Assembly: GCA_022925895.1 (NCBI GenBank)
Contig: JAKSYS010000478.1
Span: 1-49,649, forward strand
From: Fragilaria crotonensis
Taxonomy: Eukaryota; Bacillariophyta; Fragilariophyceae; Fragilariales; Fragilariaceae
Length of the DNA stretch: 49,649 nt
Reading direction: 5' to 3'
In this document: piece by piece, positions 29,225-39,627 of the stretch
How the letters are laid out: every line of letters starts with the position of its first letter
Position numbering within the stretch: position 1 is the first letter of the stretch
Position numbers and translations under genes: made by a program
The notes under the pieces: model-generated
Told to the model about the DNA's origin: nothing
What the model saw: the letters and a program-made list of their open reading frames with translations, nothing else
Database searches by the model: none

Positions 29225-31382
29225 TCAGGTTGACGCTGTGTAGACAGCTTTGAAAAGGGAGTCCACCTTGGCTCGTGCTTCCACTGTCATGCGACTCGCG
29301 GTGATGTGTGCCAGCGAGCAACCTTGCTTGCATTGGCCAATGGCCTGGAACCTGACACACATGGGGGCCTTCTGGGATCTGTTCTGCTTCTTTGGAATTC
29401 GAGTGTCGAGGAGCACCGGCCAGCCTTTTAGACCGGGCATCTTCGCATCGAATAGTTCGAGGTACCTCGTTCCCGATGGCAGCTTCCAATCGTCGACGAC
29501 TGCCGAGTTCGCGTGTACTGCGGCCGGGTCCGTATCGTCTGCACCAGCAGGTGATGCCTCCCCGGACTTCTTTTTCTTCCCTGGTTTCTCTGTGGCGGGC
29601 GTCGCCCCGAGCTTCCTCTTCCCATCATGAGCGGTCGAGGCGACGGAGCTCAGTGCAACGGGGAGGACGATGTTTAGGCCCTGCCCATCCTCGAGCCTCT
29701 CCAGGAGTTCCTCTGCTTTTGCGACGAGGTAGCGAGGTTGTCCGTCGGATGCCATGTCTTCCCATCGAGTCACCTTGTTGAAGAATGTTTGCAGGTGCCG
29801 GTCCAGGGTGTAGCAGAACTTGGCCCCGAAGTCCTTCTCCGACTTGAACCTATCGTTGAGAATCGTCGACATCCTGGCCCATCGGCGGGGCTCCAGTATG
29901 AACGCCAACCCTTTCCGGCGATGGTCCCATCACAGGTCAATAGCTCAAGTGTGTCCAGCGCCGTCTTGAGTTGGATTCGCAGGTCGTTCGGGTTGCTTGG
30001 TGTGTAGAACCCTTGCTTCATATAAAATGCCAGCGTGGACTCGTCCACTTCCATTCCCAGGTACTCTCTAAGCAGTTCGTTTCCTCCTTTACTCCCTTTT
30101 TCCCCAAGGCTTACTGTCTTGGGGTGAAACATGAAGATGGTGAATCCTCCGGGGTTTGCCAGGTTTGGGTCTTGGGACAGGAACCCGTGCGACAGCATCC
30201 TGTGAAACCCTCCCTCAGAGAAGGTTCCTTCCCAGTCCCTGGTTTCGGACTGGATCAGATTGATTGCTTTCTGGGGGGTCTTGCTGGTTGTGAGATTGAG
30301 CATGAAGGCGGACATGGCCGGGGCTTCGTTCATTCGCCTCGTGCAGAGAGATGTGAATAGCTCTCTTTGCGTTGGTCCCATGGTTTTGAGGATCGACTTC
30401 TCGGATTCTTTCCGTTGGCGGTCCGCTTCGCTCCCTTCCTGGAAGCGGTTCAGTAGGGCCACCATGCTCTGTGACGACGCTGCCATCATCTCCATGCTGG
30501 TCGCGTTCGCCCGATCCTCGATGGGTGTTCCTTCCCGAGGTGTTGCCCCTGCGGACCTCATCGCTTCCTCTCGTCCGGAACCCGCCGCCGTCCTCCCGGT
30601 TAATTTTTGCTTTACCCCTCTGATAAGGTGGCTCATCATGGCACTCTCTGGGACGTCGTCGAGACGGATCTCCTTCAGCAGCCCATTTTCTGACGCCCAC
30701 AGTATAGCCAGTATGTTCTCCAATCCGGCAGCTTCTGCTTCTCTTTCGACGCTTATCTCGTCGTCGTCAACGACCGAAAGTTGGAATGCCTCAACCAGGT
30801 TGAAGGCGAGGTCTTTTGATGATATCTGCTTTGCGCCCTTGACCTCGGAGAATATGTTGGTGTTGATGAGGCAGTGATTTGGATAGCTCTCGAGGATTGC
30901 ATTGTCCTCAGGTTCTAGGTCACGGAATTCCGTGGAGACTCCGCTCCCATCATGCTTTCGAGGCTCGGGGCAAAGATGGTGGGAGGGCTTCCGCGACCTC
31001 CCCCAGCTCCTTGTCTTGCGATTGCGGGAGCCACCATCTCGTCTCGGTTCACGGTCTTGAACGTGGTGCTGTCGTCCAGATTCCCATGTGCGAACACTAA
31101 CGTGAATCCTGCCGGGGTGTTGCAGGCAAACCCATGGTGGATGATCCGCATGGTCCCTTTCCCACCTGGAACGAGTACCATGTTTCCGTGGTCGCTTCCG
31201 GTGACGGTCTCGGTTAGTTTCCCCGTGTTATGAAGGTGGCTCCTGGTAAGCCGCGCCATCTCCGCAGCGTTTGTTTCGAGGAGGGTCTGGAATGGCCCGT
31301 TGTCTGCGCCGTTCTTCTTGTAAAAATCTGTCCAAGTGTCGGGATGACCCGTAGGGATCCCTGTATTGACAGTAGGAGCCAT
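29225..31382 (-). CDS. E2 Gag-like protein with CCCH zinc finger (two frameshifts)
   Basis: The ATG at 31382 lies about 5 bp inside the A1 repeat edge, so A1 probably contains the promoter. The first part (MAPTVNTGIPTGHPDTW...) runs to about 30950. It then continues after a one-base shift at a GGG run as STEFRDLEPEDNAILESYP, followed by a long acidic helical body. A second shift near 29915, again at GGG, leads into LAFILEPRRWARMSTILNDRF and the C-terminus. Near the end is C-VRFQAIGQ-C-KQG-C-SLA-H, a C-x8-C-x3-C-x3-H finger, typical of nucleic-acid-binding proteins of stramenopile retroelements. A lysine-rich stretch (GKKKKSG) precedes it. The total is about 720 residues. The role as Gag is inferred from position and the finger. 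Confidence 0.72.
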
Positions 31383-31385
31383 TGA

Positions 31386-31741
31386 ACAAATTAAAAGACT
31401 TAAACTAGTAGTAACTTGGTTGCAGAGGTGAATGGCACAATCGATCCGGTGATGGATAGATGTGAGCCTAGTTTTTCCACTCCTGCTGCGACTTGGCGCG
31501 TTCCCGCTTGAGTTCGCTTGTGGATTCCCTTGGCGAAACAGCTGGAAGCCGAACTGCCCCCGAATTCGAAATCCGTCCCTGTGAGCGAACCGATGGATGG
31601 TAGTAGTGTACCGTTGCTTGGGACGACCCTGCGAAGGCGCAGGTGCACCGTGTGCTAGTAGGACGGATACTGTACTTGAGTAGCAGTTTCTGCCCAGCCA
31701 GTTTGCTGGAGTCACGACCGTACTGTACTCCTACAGACCAT
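31386..31741 (-). repeat. E2 split repeat A1 (5' end)
   Basis: This copy of A2 marks the 5' end of E2. The shared sequence stops at CCAT|GTAA, after which GATTTGG is host sequence. Confidence 0.88.
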
Positions 31742-31745
31742 GTAA

Positions 31746-31976
31746 GATTTGGAAAGGTCATGAAGTCAGGAACAGGATGTACGACTACGATTTTAGTGGT
31801 ATTGGAAATCTGGAGATAGCGAGGATCGCCAAAATTGTCCTTTTTTGTCCACTTTTCAATGTTTGGGGCTAAAGACACCTTAAGTTTCTAAAGACGCTAC
31901 AAAATAGCGCTACCGGTGCGCATGCTCTAAGTTGTAAGTGTGGCGATTCCCGGTTAAAGTCAAGCAGAGTGCGGCG
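31746..31976. other. Host flank between E2 and the PDZ gene
   Basis: This must hold the promoter of the PDZ gene. On the minus strand 31878–31746 is open for 44 codons (MSLAPNIEKWTKKDN...) and reads into E2. It could be a gene remnant or chance. No other gene seen. Confidence 0.45.
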
Positions 31977-34560
31977 ATGATGGGCTCTAGAAGCGACAAA
32001 CACAATCAGTCCCTTAGTAGGGACAGCACAAGACTATCGAACCAGATCCTCGACCAGATCTTTAATCCTTTTGGGGACACAGGATTCAGCCTCCTTGGAC
32101 AACGCGAGACTTACACTCCGTCAACTGTTTCTGCGTCTTCAAGTTCACCGTCCACGCCTAACTCAAAGAGTTTTTCAACGTTTGACCAAAGCCACCTAAG
32201 AGCAAGTGTTGAAAATAGCCAGAGAAAAGTTGCCCCTCAGACATCTAATCCACCATCGAGACTCACTCCACCACCAAAGCCTCGGCGCGAAGCTGGCTGG
32301 AATGACGACGAGATGCCCTTCGACCAATTGGGACCGTCACGCCCTGTACCGCTTTGCACACCTCCGCGTTACCTTTCACCAATGCAACGCACTTCTTACG
32401 AACCATCCGCGTGCGCGGACGCTTATGAGGACGAGCTCGTCATTCTTTGTAGCGACTCCTCCCTGACACGGGCTTATTCGAGACTGGTGGATATGGTCGG
32501 CGAGATAAGCATTTACTCCCTGCCTACGACAGTGACTATCACCGTTGTCGATCTGCTTCACCTCCGAGTATCCTTACGCAGCAGATGCAGTATCCCAGTT
32601 CTCCACCGTATGCTCTCTCGCTGGCTCAATCAGATGCAACCATGCCTTTCCTAACGAACTGCCTAAACATTGAGCCTTGTCAGTTGCCATTCATTTCGAA
32701 CGCAACAGATGAGGCAGTGCAAAACTACGAAGAGTTTGATTTGTCGCCGGGAAGCGCCACCGACAGTTCGCCCAGAAAACTGAGCGAGAAGCTAGGATTA
32801 GCGAGGTTGGTCCCTCTTGTCGCATGTTGGGCCTGCGACGATGACTCTCTTTTCAACCTTGAAGGTGCTGATGAGGGCAAGAGCTTGAGAATGGCTGATG
32901 TTGCCTTTGACTATAATTCTCCTGAAGAGGGTGATGACAATCTGCAAAAGCATACGCTGCAAGCATACCAACGAAAGGATCGAAATCTTCAGGGAACACC
33001 CCAAAAGCTTTCGAAAGTGGCAGAGCTAAGACTTTCTAATTTGGTTTGCTGTGGCGCGAAGGACAACACGATTTTGCAGATGGTTCAGGAGAAGAAGGAG
33101 GACGGAGAATCGGCCGGGATCGAAACTGTTGCGTCGGGTTACAGTCTCAATTCGGAGTATACCAAAAGCATGGAGAGTGAGGTGGAAGATGTCTTCAAGG
33201 ACTTTTTGTTTATCGGCCATCCAAATTCGAGCAAACCTGGCCGGCGCTCTCACAGGAACAAGCAAAACAAGAAATTCGACATGGAATCTTGCGCATCGAA
33301 ACTCTCGGAACCCTCGTAGAGATGGGATAGTGAATGCCAGTCAAGGAAATGGTGCCTCATTCACCACGAACGGTGACAACATAAGTGATACAAGTCGAGG
33401 CTCGAGTGCGTCGCGAGAGGACAAGACTGCAGGTACGGTCGAGAAGGCTGAAGCGGAATCACCCGCAAGAGTGGTTCCTGCAGAAGATGATCCTTTCGGT
33501 GCCATTTGGGAATTTCTTGAAGGCGGGTCAATCTCGTTGGTGAGGCTCTTGGCCTCCCGTCTCCCGACTGCGCATCGCCCGATACCAAGGATGTGGACAG
33601 TAAAGAACATGCGCTCTTTCCTTACCCAGAATGCAACGTTTTGTTAAGCCCTCAGTTGCGGTTGAAGTGAAGGATGTTGAAGACGAGAAATTGTCCCCAT
33701 TCGATTCGTTCGCGACCGAATGGCTGCTCCGCGGCGGGCCAGTGGACCAAGTAAGTTCGACATTTTAGGAATGACAACGCCTTGCCGCAAGTCTGACCGC
33801 AGCTCCCTTCGCAACAGAACAAAATTGAGACGAAAGCCTCTGAATTAAATGGGTGCGAAATGAACTCCCTTGAGCGCGTCCCCTGCCTCGCCGAAATGGC
33901 TCTTAACGCCGCTCAATCGATGCAAAAGCTTCATAGCGTGGAATTTGAGGAGAGTTACCGTGACGCATCGTTGGTGGATGAAGTGGTTATCAAAGTTGTC
34001 AAGATTGGCTTACCACTTGGAGGTAAGCTTTGTTGGACAACAGTGAAACATCTTTTCGAATACGATTAACGAATTGTACCTTTTGGTCATAGTGTTGTTT
34101 AAGGAGAATGATTGTGGATGCTGGGTAGCCAACGTCTTTCCGACTGGCAACGCAGCCAAGTTGTCTCCTGATGATGTAATCCTCATTGGCGACCAGCTCG
34201 CTGCCGTCGACGGTCGCAGCGCCCTCGCGATGAATGTTGATGATATTTGTAGCCTCATATCGAAGGCCAAGAATACCCAGTCCATCGAACTGACCTTCTT
34301 GAGGTATGTTGGGTCAGTGAGTAATAAACTGGGAAACGAAGAAAGAGACACAGAGATTCCGGACGATGATGCGGAACGCGTTACGGCTGAATCGCCAATA
34401 GCACACTCCTGTGGATGACAAGGAACCATCGATGCCATGGGAAGAACACTTTTTGACACGATGCACAAGATGCTCCCAATTTCGAGAAATGAAGAAAAAA
34501 ATTGCGAAAAGGCCAGCTAGGAAGAATGCGACACCTCCAGCTGGCAAGAATGGGATTTAA
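31977..34560 (+). CDS. PDZ-domain protein with two introns, frame broken several times
   Basis: From the ATG at 31977 (MMGSRSDKHNQSL) a Ser/Pro-rich region runs to about 32460. After a shift it continues (FETGGYGRRDKHLLPAYDSD) to about 33315, shifts again at CCC, and reaches a pair of related motifs, DPFGAIWEFLEGG and SPFDSFATEWLLRGG. Intron 1 is 33751–33817 (GTAAGT...CAG) and intron 2 is 34023–34092 (GTAAGC...TAG). The PDZ domain spans intron 2: KIGLPLG|VLFKENDCGCWVANVFPTGNAAKLSPDDVIL (read in two parts), with the carboxylate-binding GLPLG loop. After a last shift near 34395 the frame ends with TRCTRCSQF (CxxC), a basic tail and the stop at 34558–34560. PDZ proteins bind C-terminal peptides; the partner is unknown. 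At least four one-base shifts: indel errors or a pseudogene. Confidence 0.65.
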
Positions 34561-34732
34561 GTGGTTCGGTCGTAGTTCAAAAGTGTAAAATAGATGCGAC
34601 TGGCAATCCTCAAATAGTGTCGTAAATCTTCAATATGAACGGGAGCGGATAGCATGTCAGGCAAATCCTAAGGCCAAGGGTTCAAAATAGATAAAAAGAC
34701 TCCAATGCTTTTACTTGAGATGTCCAGAGAAT
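34561..34732. other. Spacer before E4, no gene seen
   Basis: This is the 3' flank of the PDZ gene. It ends in GAAT (34729–34732), which is repeated at 48111–48114 as the E4 target duplication. Confidence 0.6.
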
Positions 34733-34773
34733 TGAGAAAGACGGTCACAGTAACATGAAGGTGCGATAAAAGA
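34733..34773 (-). repeat. E4 left LTR, first fragment
   Basis: TGAGAAAGACGGTCACAG... to GATAAAAGA matches 47989–48030 of the right LTR, with one fewer A. It ends where E3 begins. Confidence 0.88.
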
Positions 34774-35205
34774 TGTTTAAGATAAGCCGTCATGTCAAAG
34801 AAACACTTACCACACAAGCAAGAAGATCAATAACAACAGGTTAAAACAATATTATAATATAACTAGTGGGTACCTCACATTTGATCAGGTGTCTACTACA
34901 GGAAACTGGACGCAGTACCCAACCTGGTCGTACTCCGTACCACTACTTTTACTGTTACTGTTTACTTTCAGTACTCAACCCTGGCGAAGCGAAAAATTCA
35001 GACAGTATTCATTTGATCCAGTACCCCAGAGTGGTCATACTCCGTAACAGACGGACGCACGCACGCACACACGCACACAATTAATTTATAATATAGTAGG
35101 ATATATAAAGATACACGTTACGTTCACATAATGACTGAATCACGAGTCCGGATCGATATAATGACCCACCGATAGTACAGTAGACAGTACGACCAGCATT
35201 AAACA
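34774..35205 (-). repeat. E3 3' LTR, interrupted
   Basis: 34774–34862 plus 35102–35205 equals the right LTR except for one missing C. The interruption is the Helitron-like sequence. Confidence 0.88.
34863..35101 (-). mobile_element. 239-bp Helitron-like non-autonomous element
   Basis: Comparison with the intact LTR at 41470–41663 gives the exact insertion, with no target duplication. Read on the minus strand it begins TCCTACTATATT and ends GGTACCCACTAG, that is 5'-TC and CTAG-3' (CTRR), and sits between A and T. These are the Helitron rules. A GGTACC palindrome lies just before the 3' end, but a strong 3' hairpin is not obvious. A GC-rich CA/CG dinucleotide tract is inside. The end of a second copy is at 1–62. 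It codes for nothing. Confidence 0.6.
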
Positions 35206-35354
35206 GTCCCCGCGAACCGGACGTCGTGTGTATGCATGATAGCAAGAACCCTCACAAAATAAAACATCGACCTGCATGTAGTAGCCCACGAGTCATGCTC
35301 GCGCAGGAGGTACCGAACCGAACGAAACAATCGAACGGTGGAAACCTTGGGCAT
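35206..35354 (-). other. E3 polypurine tract and 3' untranslated region
   Basis: On the minus strand CGCGGGGAC abuts the LTR start TGTTTAATG (tract at about 35206–35215). The remainder has no gene. Confidence 0.6.
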
Positions 35355-37947
35355 TCAGAAATTGTGCAAAATGGAAGTTATCAACTCCTTTCGTCGATCC
35401 GCATGAAGTACTTTCGTAAACAAATCCGCCAAGTTTGTCTGCGTATCCTCTTTATGCACTTGTAACACTCCAGCTGCTACTGCCTCTCGTACCGCATGGT
35501 AATTTATCGCATTGTGTTTCTTTGATAGCACCGACTCTGGGACACTGGTATTCTTGACCACTCCTTGATTATCGCAGTAAACTTGAGCCGGACCATCAAT
35601 TGGCACTCCAAACATTCTCAATTTATACCTCATTGCAATACAGAGATCCCTAGCCGTTCGCATTGCAACAAATTCACTTCCAACGTTGACGTCTCCACTG
35701 TATTCTGTCTCCGACTTAACCATAAAATGGGTGAGTTTTGAATGAACATTAGGATTCCTGTATGTGATCGTCGTGTTACGACATTACCAGCATGATTAGC
35801 GTCGACAAACACGTGCATAGTCACCGCTTTACCGGGGTTCCGGCATCTTCGGCGGTAATTCTTCCTCAAGGTTCTCGTAAAACGCTGACCAATCAGGACG
35901 ATGGTATGTCGGATCATAGGGTACCTGGTCAGATGAGTCGAAGATAATACGCGATGTCTCGTGTTTCGCCAAGTATGCAAACACATGGTACACAGCCTCG
36001 AGGTGACCAACCCTCGGCAAGGCCAAATGTTGTGACAACAATGCCACCTCAGTGTATACATCAAGGCGTCCCAACTCGACTGCCCAGCGTAGAACACCAA
36101 TCAAGTTTTGGAACCGGGTTGCCTGCTCACTATTGCATTCGTCAGTCGTGTCCACCTCCGGCCGATAGGACGAACTCGGAAATGGTGTCTTAGCGGTCGA
36201 CTTAAGTCCTCGTCCTTCTTCTTGTAACAATAATTTCACATTCTTCACCGCGTTCTTGACATATGTTCTGGCAGAAAACGACCAGTACTCACGACCAGTT
36301 GGATCACCCGGCTTCTGTACCTTCTCCACATCGGCACCCAAATACCGATTCGGAGGTCCTATACTTGCCGGATTCAATTCATAATTTGCCTGTATGATTT
36401 TTAAATGTTCTTCCGGTGCATGCGAAATAATCAAAACATCATCAACATAGACAAGGATATACTCATAATATTTGTATCCGTTCGGCTTTGCGAAGGCTCT
36501 GAGATACGTCCGGATCCGCGATGGAAGGCTGGAAACCCATATCTCGAATTGAATTGTTAAACATTGCTCTCCAAGCCCCGCTCGACTTGAGCCCGTATAG
36601 AGCCCTTACGATTCTGATCACTGTCCCTTGTCTCGATCCAAACTCAGGGCCAGCGACAAACCATACCTTTTCTCGGCATGGCGCATTCAAATAAGCATTC
36701 CCGATGTCACATGCCAATACGTCAAGGTCGTTCAATGCTGCTAACATGAAAGCAATTCGCACACTGTCACGACTGACAACACTCGAGTACGTAATACTTG
36801 CCGGTGGTTCTGTCATATGCCCTCCGGCGACAAAGCGGGCTTTTCGTGTCAAGTCCATTTTACGTCAAAATCATATGGCACTTAATCTCCTGAAACCCGA
36901 CATACTTGCCTTTGGCCAACCCTTCACGAATTTGTTCTGGGGTCACGCTTTCGTCATACTCGAATGCCACCATTACTTTCTTGAGTTCCTTTTGAATTGC
37001 GTTCCACCAAAAGTCTGTTCCGGTTTCTTTGTCGATTTGTAAAGCTTCCTGAACCGAATGTGGTAATCGGACTCCATACTTATGACTCGTCTTCCAATAC
37101 CTACTCTTAACCTTGCCAATAATCCTGTTCCTCATTCGTAGCGTCTCGGAAACCCACCATTTGAATGCAGGCTCCTCTTGAATACGATTCGCGACAGCAT
37201 ATTCGGCCAGTTCAATTGGGTTTGAATCTTTCACATACCTCATATCTACCCAGTCAGTTGATCCGTCTTTCCATTGACATAGGATTTTCCAACCTTTTGT
37301 TGTCTTTTTCGGCACGCGTCTCCCTCGTTTTGTCGTTACATATCCATTATCGGTTCTTAACGCTCGCTTGTCAGCTTTGTGATCAACAATTTCAGCAAGT
37401 ACAGCATGTCGTCGTCCTTCGTCGTCACATTGCGCAAAAATATTTTCGGCAATCACATTTGCATGGTATCTCATCAACGACCCGTCCTCCAGTTCACATT
37501 CATACTCACGTGTGTCAAGCAATGGATTCGGATGTCGCTTACCAATCGGGTTGCCGTTGTTATCCCTCGCGCGCTTCACGACCCTAGCCATAGCTGTCTC
37601 GCCGTCATTATTAACCAGGAATTCAGAATTCAAATACTGGTCAAACGAATCGAACTCGATATCGTCCGCGTCTCGCTTCGCCGGCTGATTCATGTCCCCG
37701 TATTCTGCATCGGGCGGAATATCATCGTCAGCGGCGTCAGCCTCAAAGGAACGTCGTCTTGCAAGTAGAACACGGGGTTAGGATGATCAAGTTGGAAATT
37801 TTCATCGTTCATGCGTATCGCAAGATCGTTGTCGAAAGCAGATACTTGGTCGCGAATTGCATCAATCGCCATGTCAGTTACCGTGATATGTTGAACAGTT
37901 GACCTTGCGATTACGTGGCCCGCTCGCGTTAGTATCCAGTACGTCAT
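35355..37947 (-). CDS. E3 pol: reverse transcriptase and RNase H (frame broken)
   Basis: Several minus-strand segments combine. From 37693, RYHANVIAENIFAQCDDEGRR and TTKGWKILCQWKDGSTDWVDM form the linker typical of diatom Copia elements. TDFWWNAIQKELKKV and FVAGGHMTEPPA begin the RT. LACDIGNAYLNAPCREKVWF carries the first catalytic Asp. YVDDVLIISH near 36440 is the active site, followed by NRYLGADVEK. RNase H is in 35829–35355: GSEFVAMRTARDL, VYCDNQGVVKNTS, HAVREAVAAG and TNLADLFTKVLH. Single-base shifts separate the pieces (near 37690, 36860, 36460, 35830 and 35720). It would copy the element RNA. Confidence 0.85.
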
Positions 37948-37948
37948 G

Positions 37949-39514
37949 TCACTCCCTACACGATGAGCGATACCGAGCCAACGTCAATTCGTGCTCATTA
38001 TTCATGTCAGTTTTGTGATGGTCCCAATACCAAACGCGATCATAGAAATCAAAATCTAACCATTCAGAGATATCAACCGTTTGTCCAAGAATTTTCTCAA
38101 TCCCCGGTCGCTGATCTGGCCCACGTGCCAGTAACGATTGAATCTCGGAGATGTATACTAAACCATAATCCCATAGCCGCGAAGGAACCTGATTCTCGCG
38201 CATTCGAGTTTTCCATTTTGTCTTGATCTCACGAATTTCGGTCTCAGCTCGATGGTTCTGTGTCGTTCCTCGGCCCTTTTCTGCGAGCAATAGCCGAATC
38301 TGGTTGCGTCGAACTACCTTCATAACCTCCGTATTCTTACCGGTTTGTTCTGTGGCAAAATCGCAAATTAGAGTCCCCGGAACACCCACATCATCGATGA
38401 ATTCAGTTAGTGCTTGTGCGATATCGTGACTCGACTTCGACGCCATGGGGTAAACGCGAGTAAAGGATCCATTTGTTATTAGTTGAGCACATTCCATCCC
38501 GTTCAATGACTTTACTTTTGAAAACAAGGTATCCATGTAAAAGGTGTCGGCGAGTCTTCGTCTGTGCAAGTTCAAGTGATCAACTCTGTAACGTCTGTGT
38601 AAAGGGTGAATGGCGTAGCGAACGCCACGCTGGGTTGTCGTCTTCAACGTTTTCTGCGCAGTTTCAATTCCACATCTAAACCTCCTCGCCACCGTTTCAG
38701 CGTTGACGCGCGAATGTCGATCTTTGCTGCCAATAAACGAAATACTTGCCTCACGATACGAGGTCGCCACTCGGACGTTGCTTATCATCCGATTCAGGAA
38801 CGTCGCATCATCATAGGGCATTAGGTCATTGGATGATTCATCAGGCGGAAGTACATTGTCATTGTTTCGGATTCTCATTGCTGAAATCTTTCTGCGCTCT
38901 GACATCTCGATAATAGGCAAATCCGATGACATAACCGATACGTTTGCAATACTTACACTGGATGGCTCCCAAACCGTGTCATCGGTCATTTGGATTGTCT
39001 TACAGTTCTCCAACTCGTACTGCGTTGGCACTCGTGTCTCGAAATATACCGTCGTACCGTCCATTTTAAACGGAACATGCACAACGTTCGCAATCGTGAT
39101 CCCAAAGGGTCGCGTACTGTCAGTTGGATCATCGGAGACCGACACACCATAATATCGTAATTGGTTTGGGTTTATTAAGCTCATTCGCATTCGACTTCCA
39201 TACCATAGCACTTGATTAAACCTCAAGATCACAGTCTCACCACTTGACTCATCGGTAAAGGCCGTTGCTGCGTTAACCACTGAAACATTCGTAATTGGAT
39301 CATAATCACTTGTGTACGGCGAAACGTCACATTGCTCTCCGGTATACTCTAGTATTTTGAAATTCGGCCCAGCAACGCACGTATCTGCATGGGAATCCAT
39401 TTCACAACGCGCATTATAACCTTCCTCCGTTCTAAACTCGTCGCCACGGTTCACTGCATTGATCGATCGAGTCCTGCTGCCCGTCTTAATCGTCGCCACA
39501 GATCGCCCCAGCAC
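37949..39514 (-). CDS. E3 pol: protease and integrase
   Basis: An intact 521-residue stretch. The protease active site is CEMDSHADTCVAG (D-S-H-A-D in place of the usual D-S-G-A), a mark of the diatom CoDi group. After a spacer, RGVRYAIHPLHRRYRVDHLNLHRRRL leads into the integrase core with Asp in TFYMDTLFSK, Asp in TLICDFATEQ and Glu in NHRAETEIRE. SRLWDYGLVYISEIQ follows. The stretch lies just upstream of the RT segments on the minus strand. The frame relation to gag requires two frame changes across 39630–39500. Confidence 0.87.
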   Translation of the reverse strand: MLGRSVATIKTGSRTRSINAVNRGDEFRTEEGYNARCEMDSHADTCVAGPNFKILEYTGEQCDVSPYTSDYDPITNVSVVNAATAFTDESSGETVILRFNQVLWYGSRMRMSLINPNQLRYYGVSVSDDPTDSTRPFGITIANVVHVPFKMDGTTVYFETRVPTQYELENCKTIQMTDDTVWEPSSVSIANVSVMSSDLPIIEMSERRKISAMRIRNNDNVLPPDESSNDLMPYDDATFLNRMISNVRVATSYREASISFIGSKDRHSRVNAETVARRFRCGIETAQKTLKTTTQRGVRYAIHPLHRRYRVDHLNLHRRRLADTFYMDTLFSKVKSLNGMECAQLITNGSFTRVYPMASKSSHDIAQALTEFIDDVGVPGTLICDFATEQTGKNTEVMKVVRRNQIRLLLAEKGRGTTQNHRAETEIREIKTKWKTRMRENQVPSRLWDYGLVYISEIQSLLARGPDQRPGIEKILGQTVDISEWLDFDFYDRVWYWDHHKTDMNNEHELTLARYRSSCRE

Positions 39515-39627
39515 CTCACATTTGCAAGGTGTTGGGGATACAAGTCAATACTCACGTCGGGGCCCGAATCGAGCACCCGCTTTTCCACCACGATCACCTC
39601 CAGCAGCCGGAGCACGGGCCGGCGCAT

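Larger units (their letters stand above)
24213..31745 (-). mobile_element. E2: tyrosine-recombinase (DIRS-order) retrotransposon with split direct repeats
   Basis: Read on the minus strand the order is A1 (31741–31386), Gag, RT/RNase H, tyrosine recombinase, B1 (25007–24794), A2 (24793–~24439), B2 (24426–24213). This A1–internal–B1–A2–B2 layout is the hallmark of PAT/Ngaro-type elements, which lack integrase and integrate a circle through a tyrosine recombinase. GTAA occurs at the left end, the A2/B1 junction and the right end, as expected if it is the crossover core, and no other target duplication is seen. The interior is clearly more GC-rich than its flanks. A few one-base frame breaks occur in Gag and the recombinase. 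Confidence 0.88.

Noticed and set aside
31746..31878. 44-residue minus-strand peptide next to E2 as a gene
   Set aside because: Too short, no domain, and it reads into the E2 repeat. Noted only as a possible remnant.
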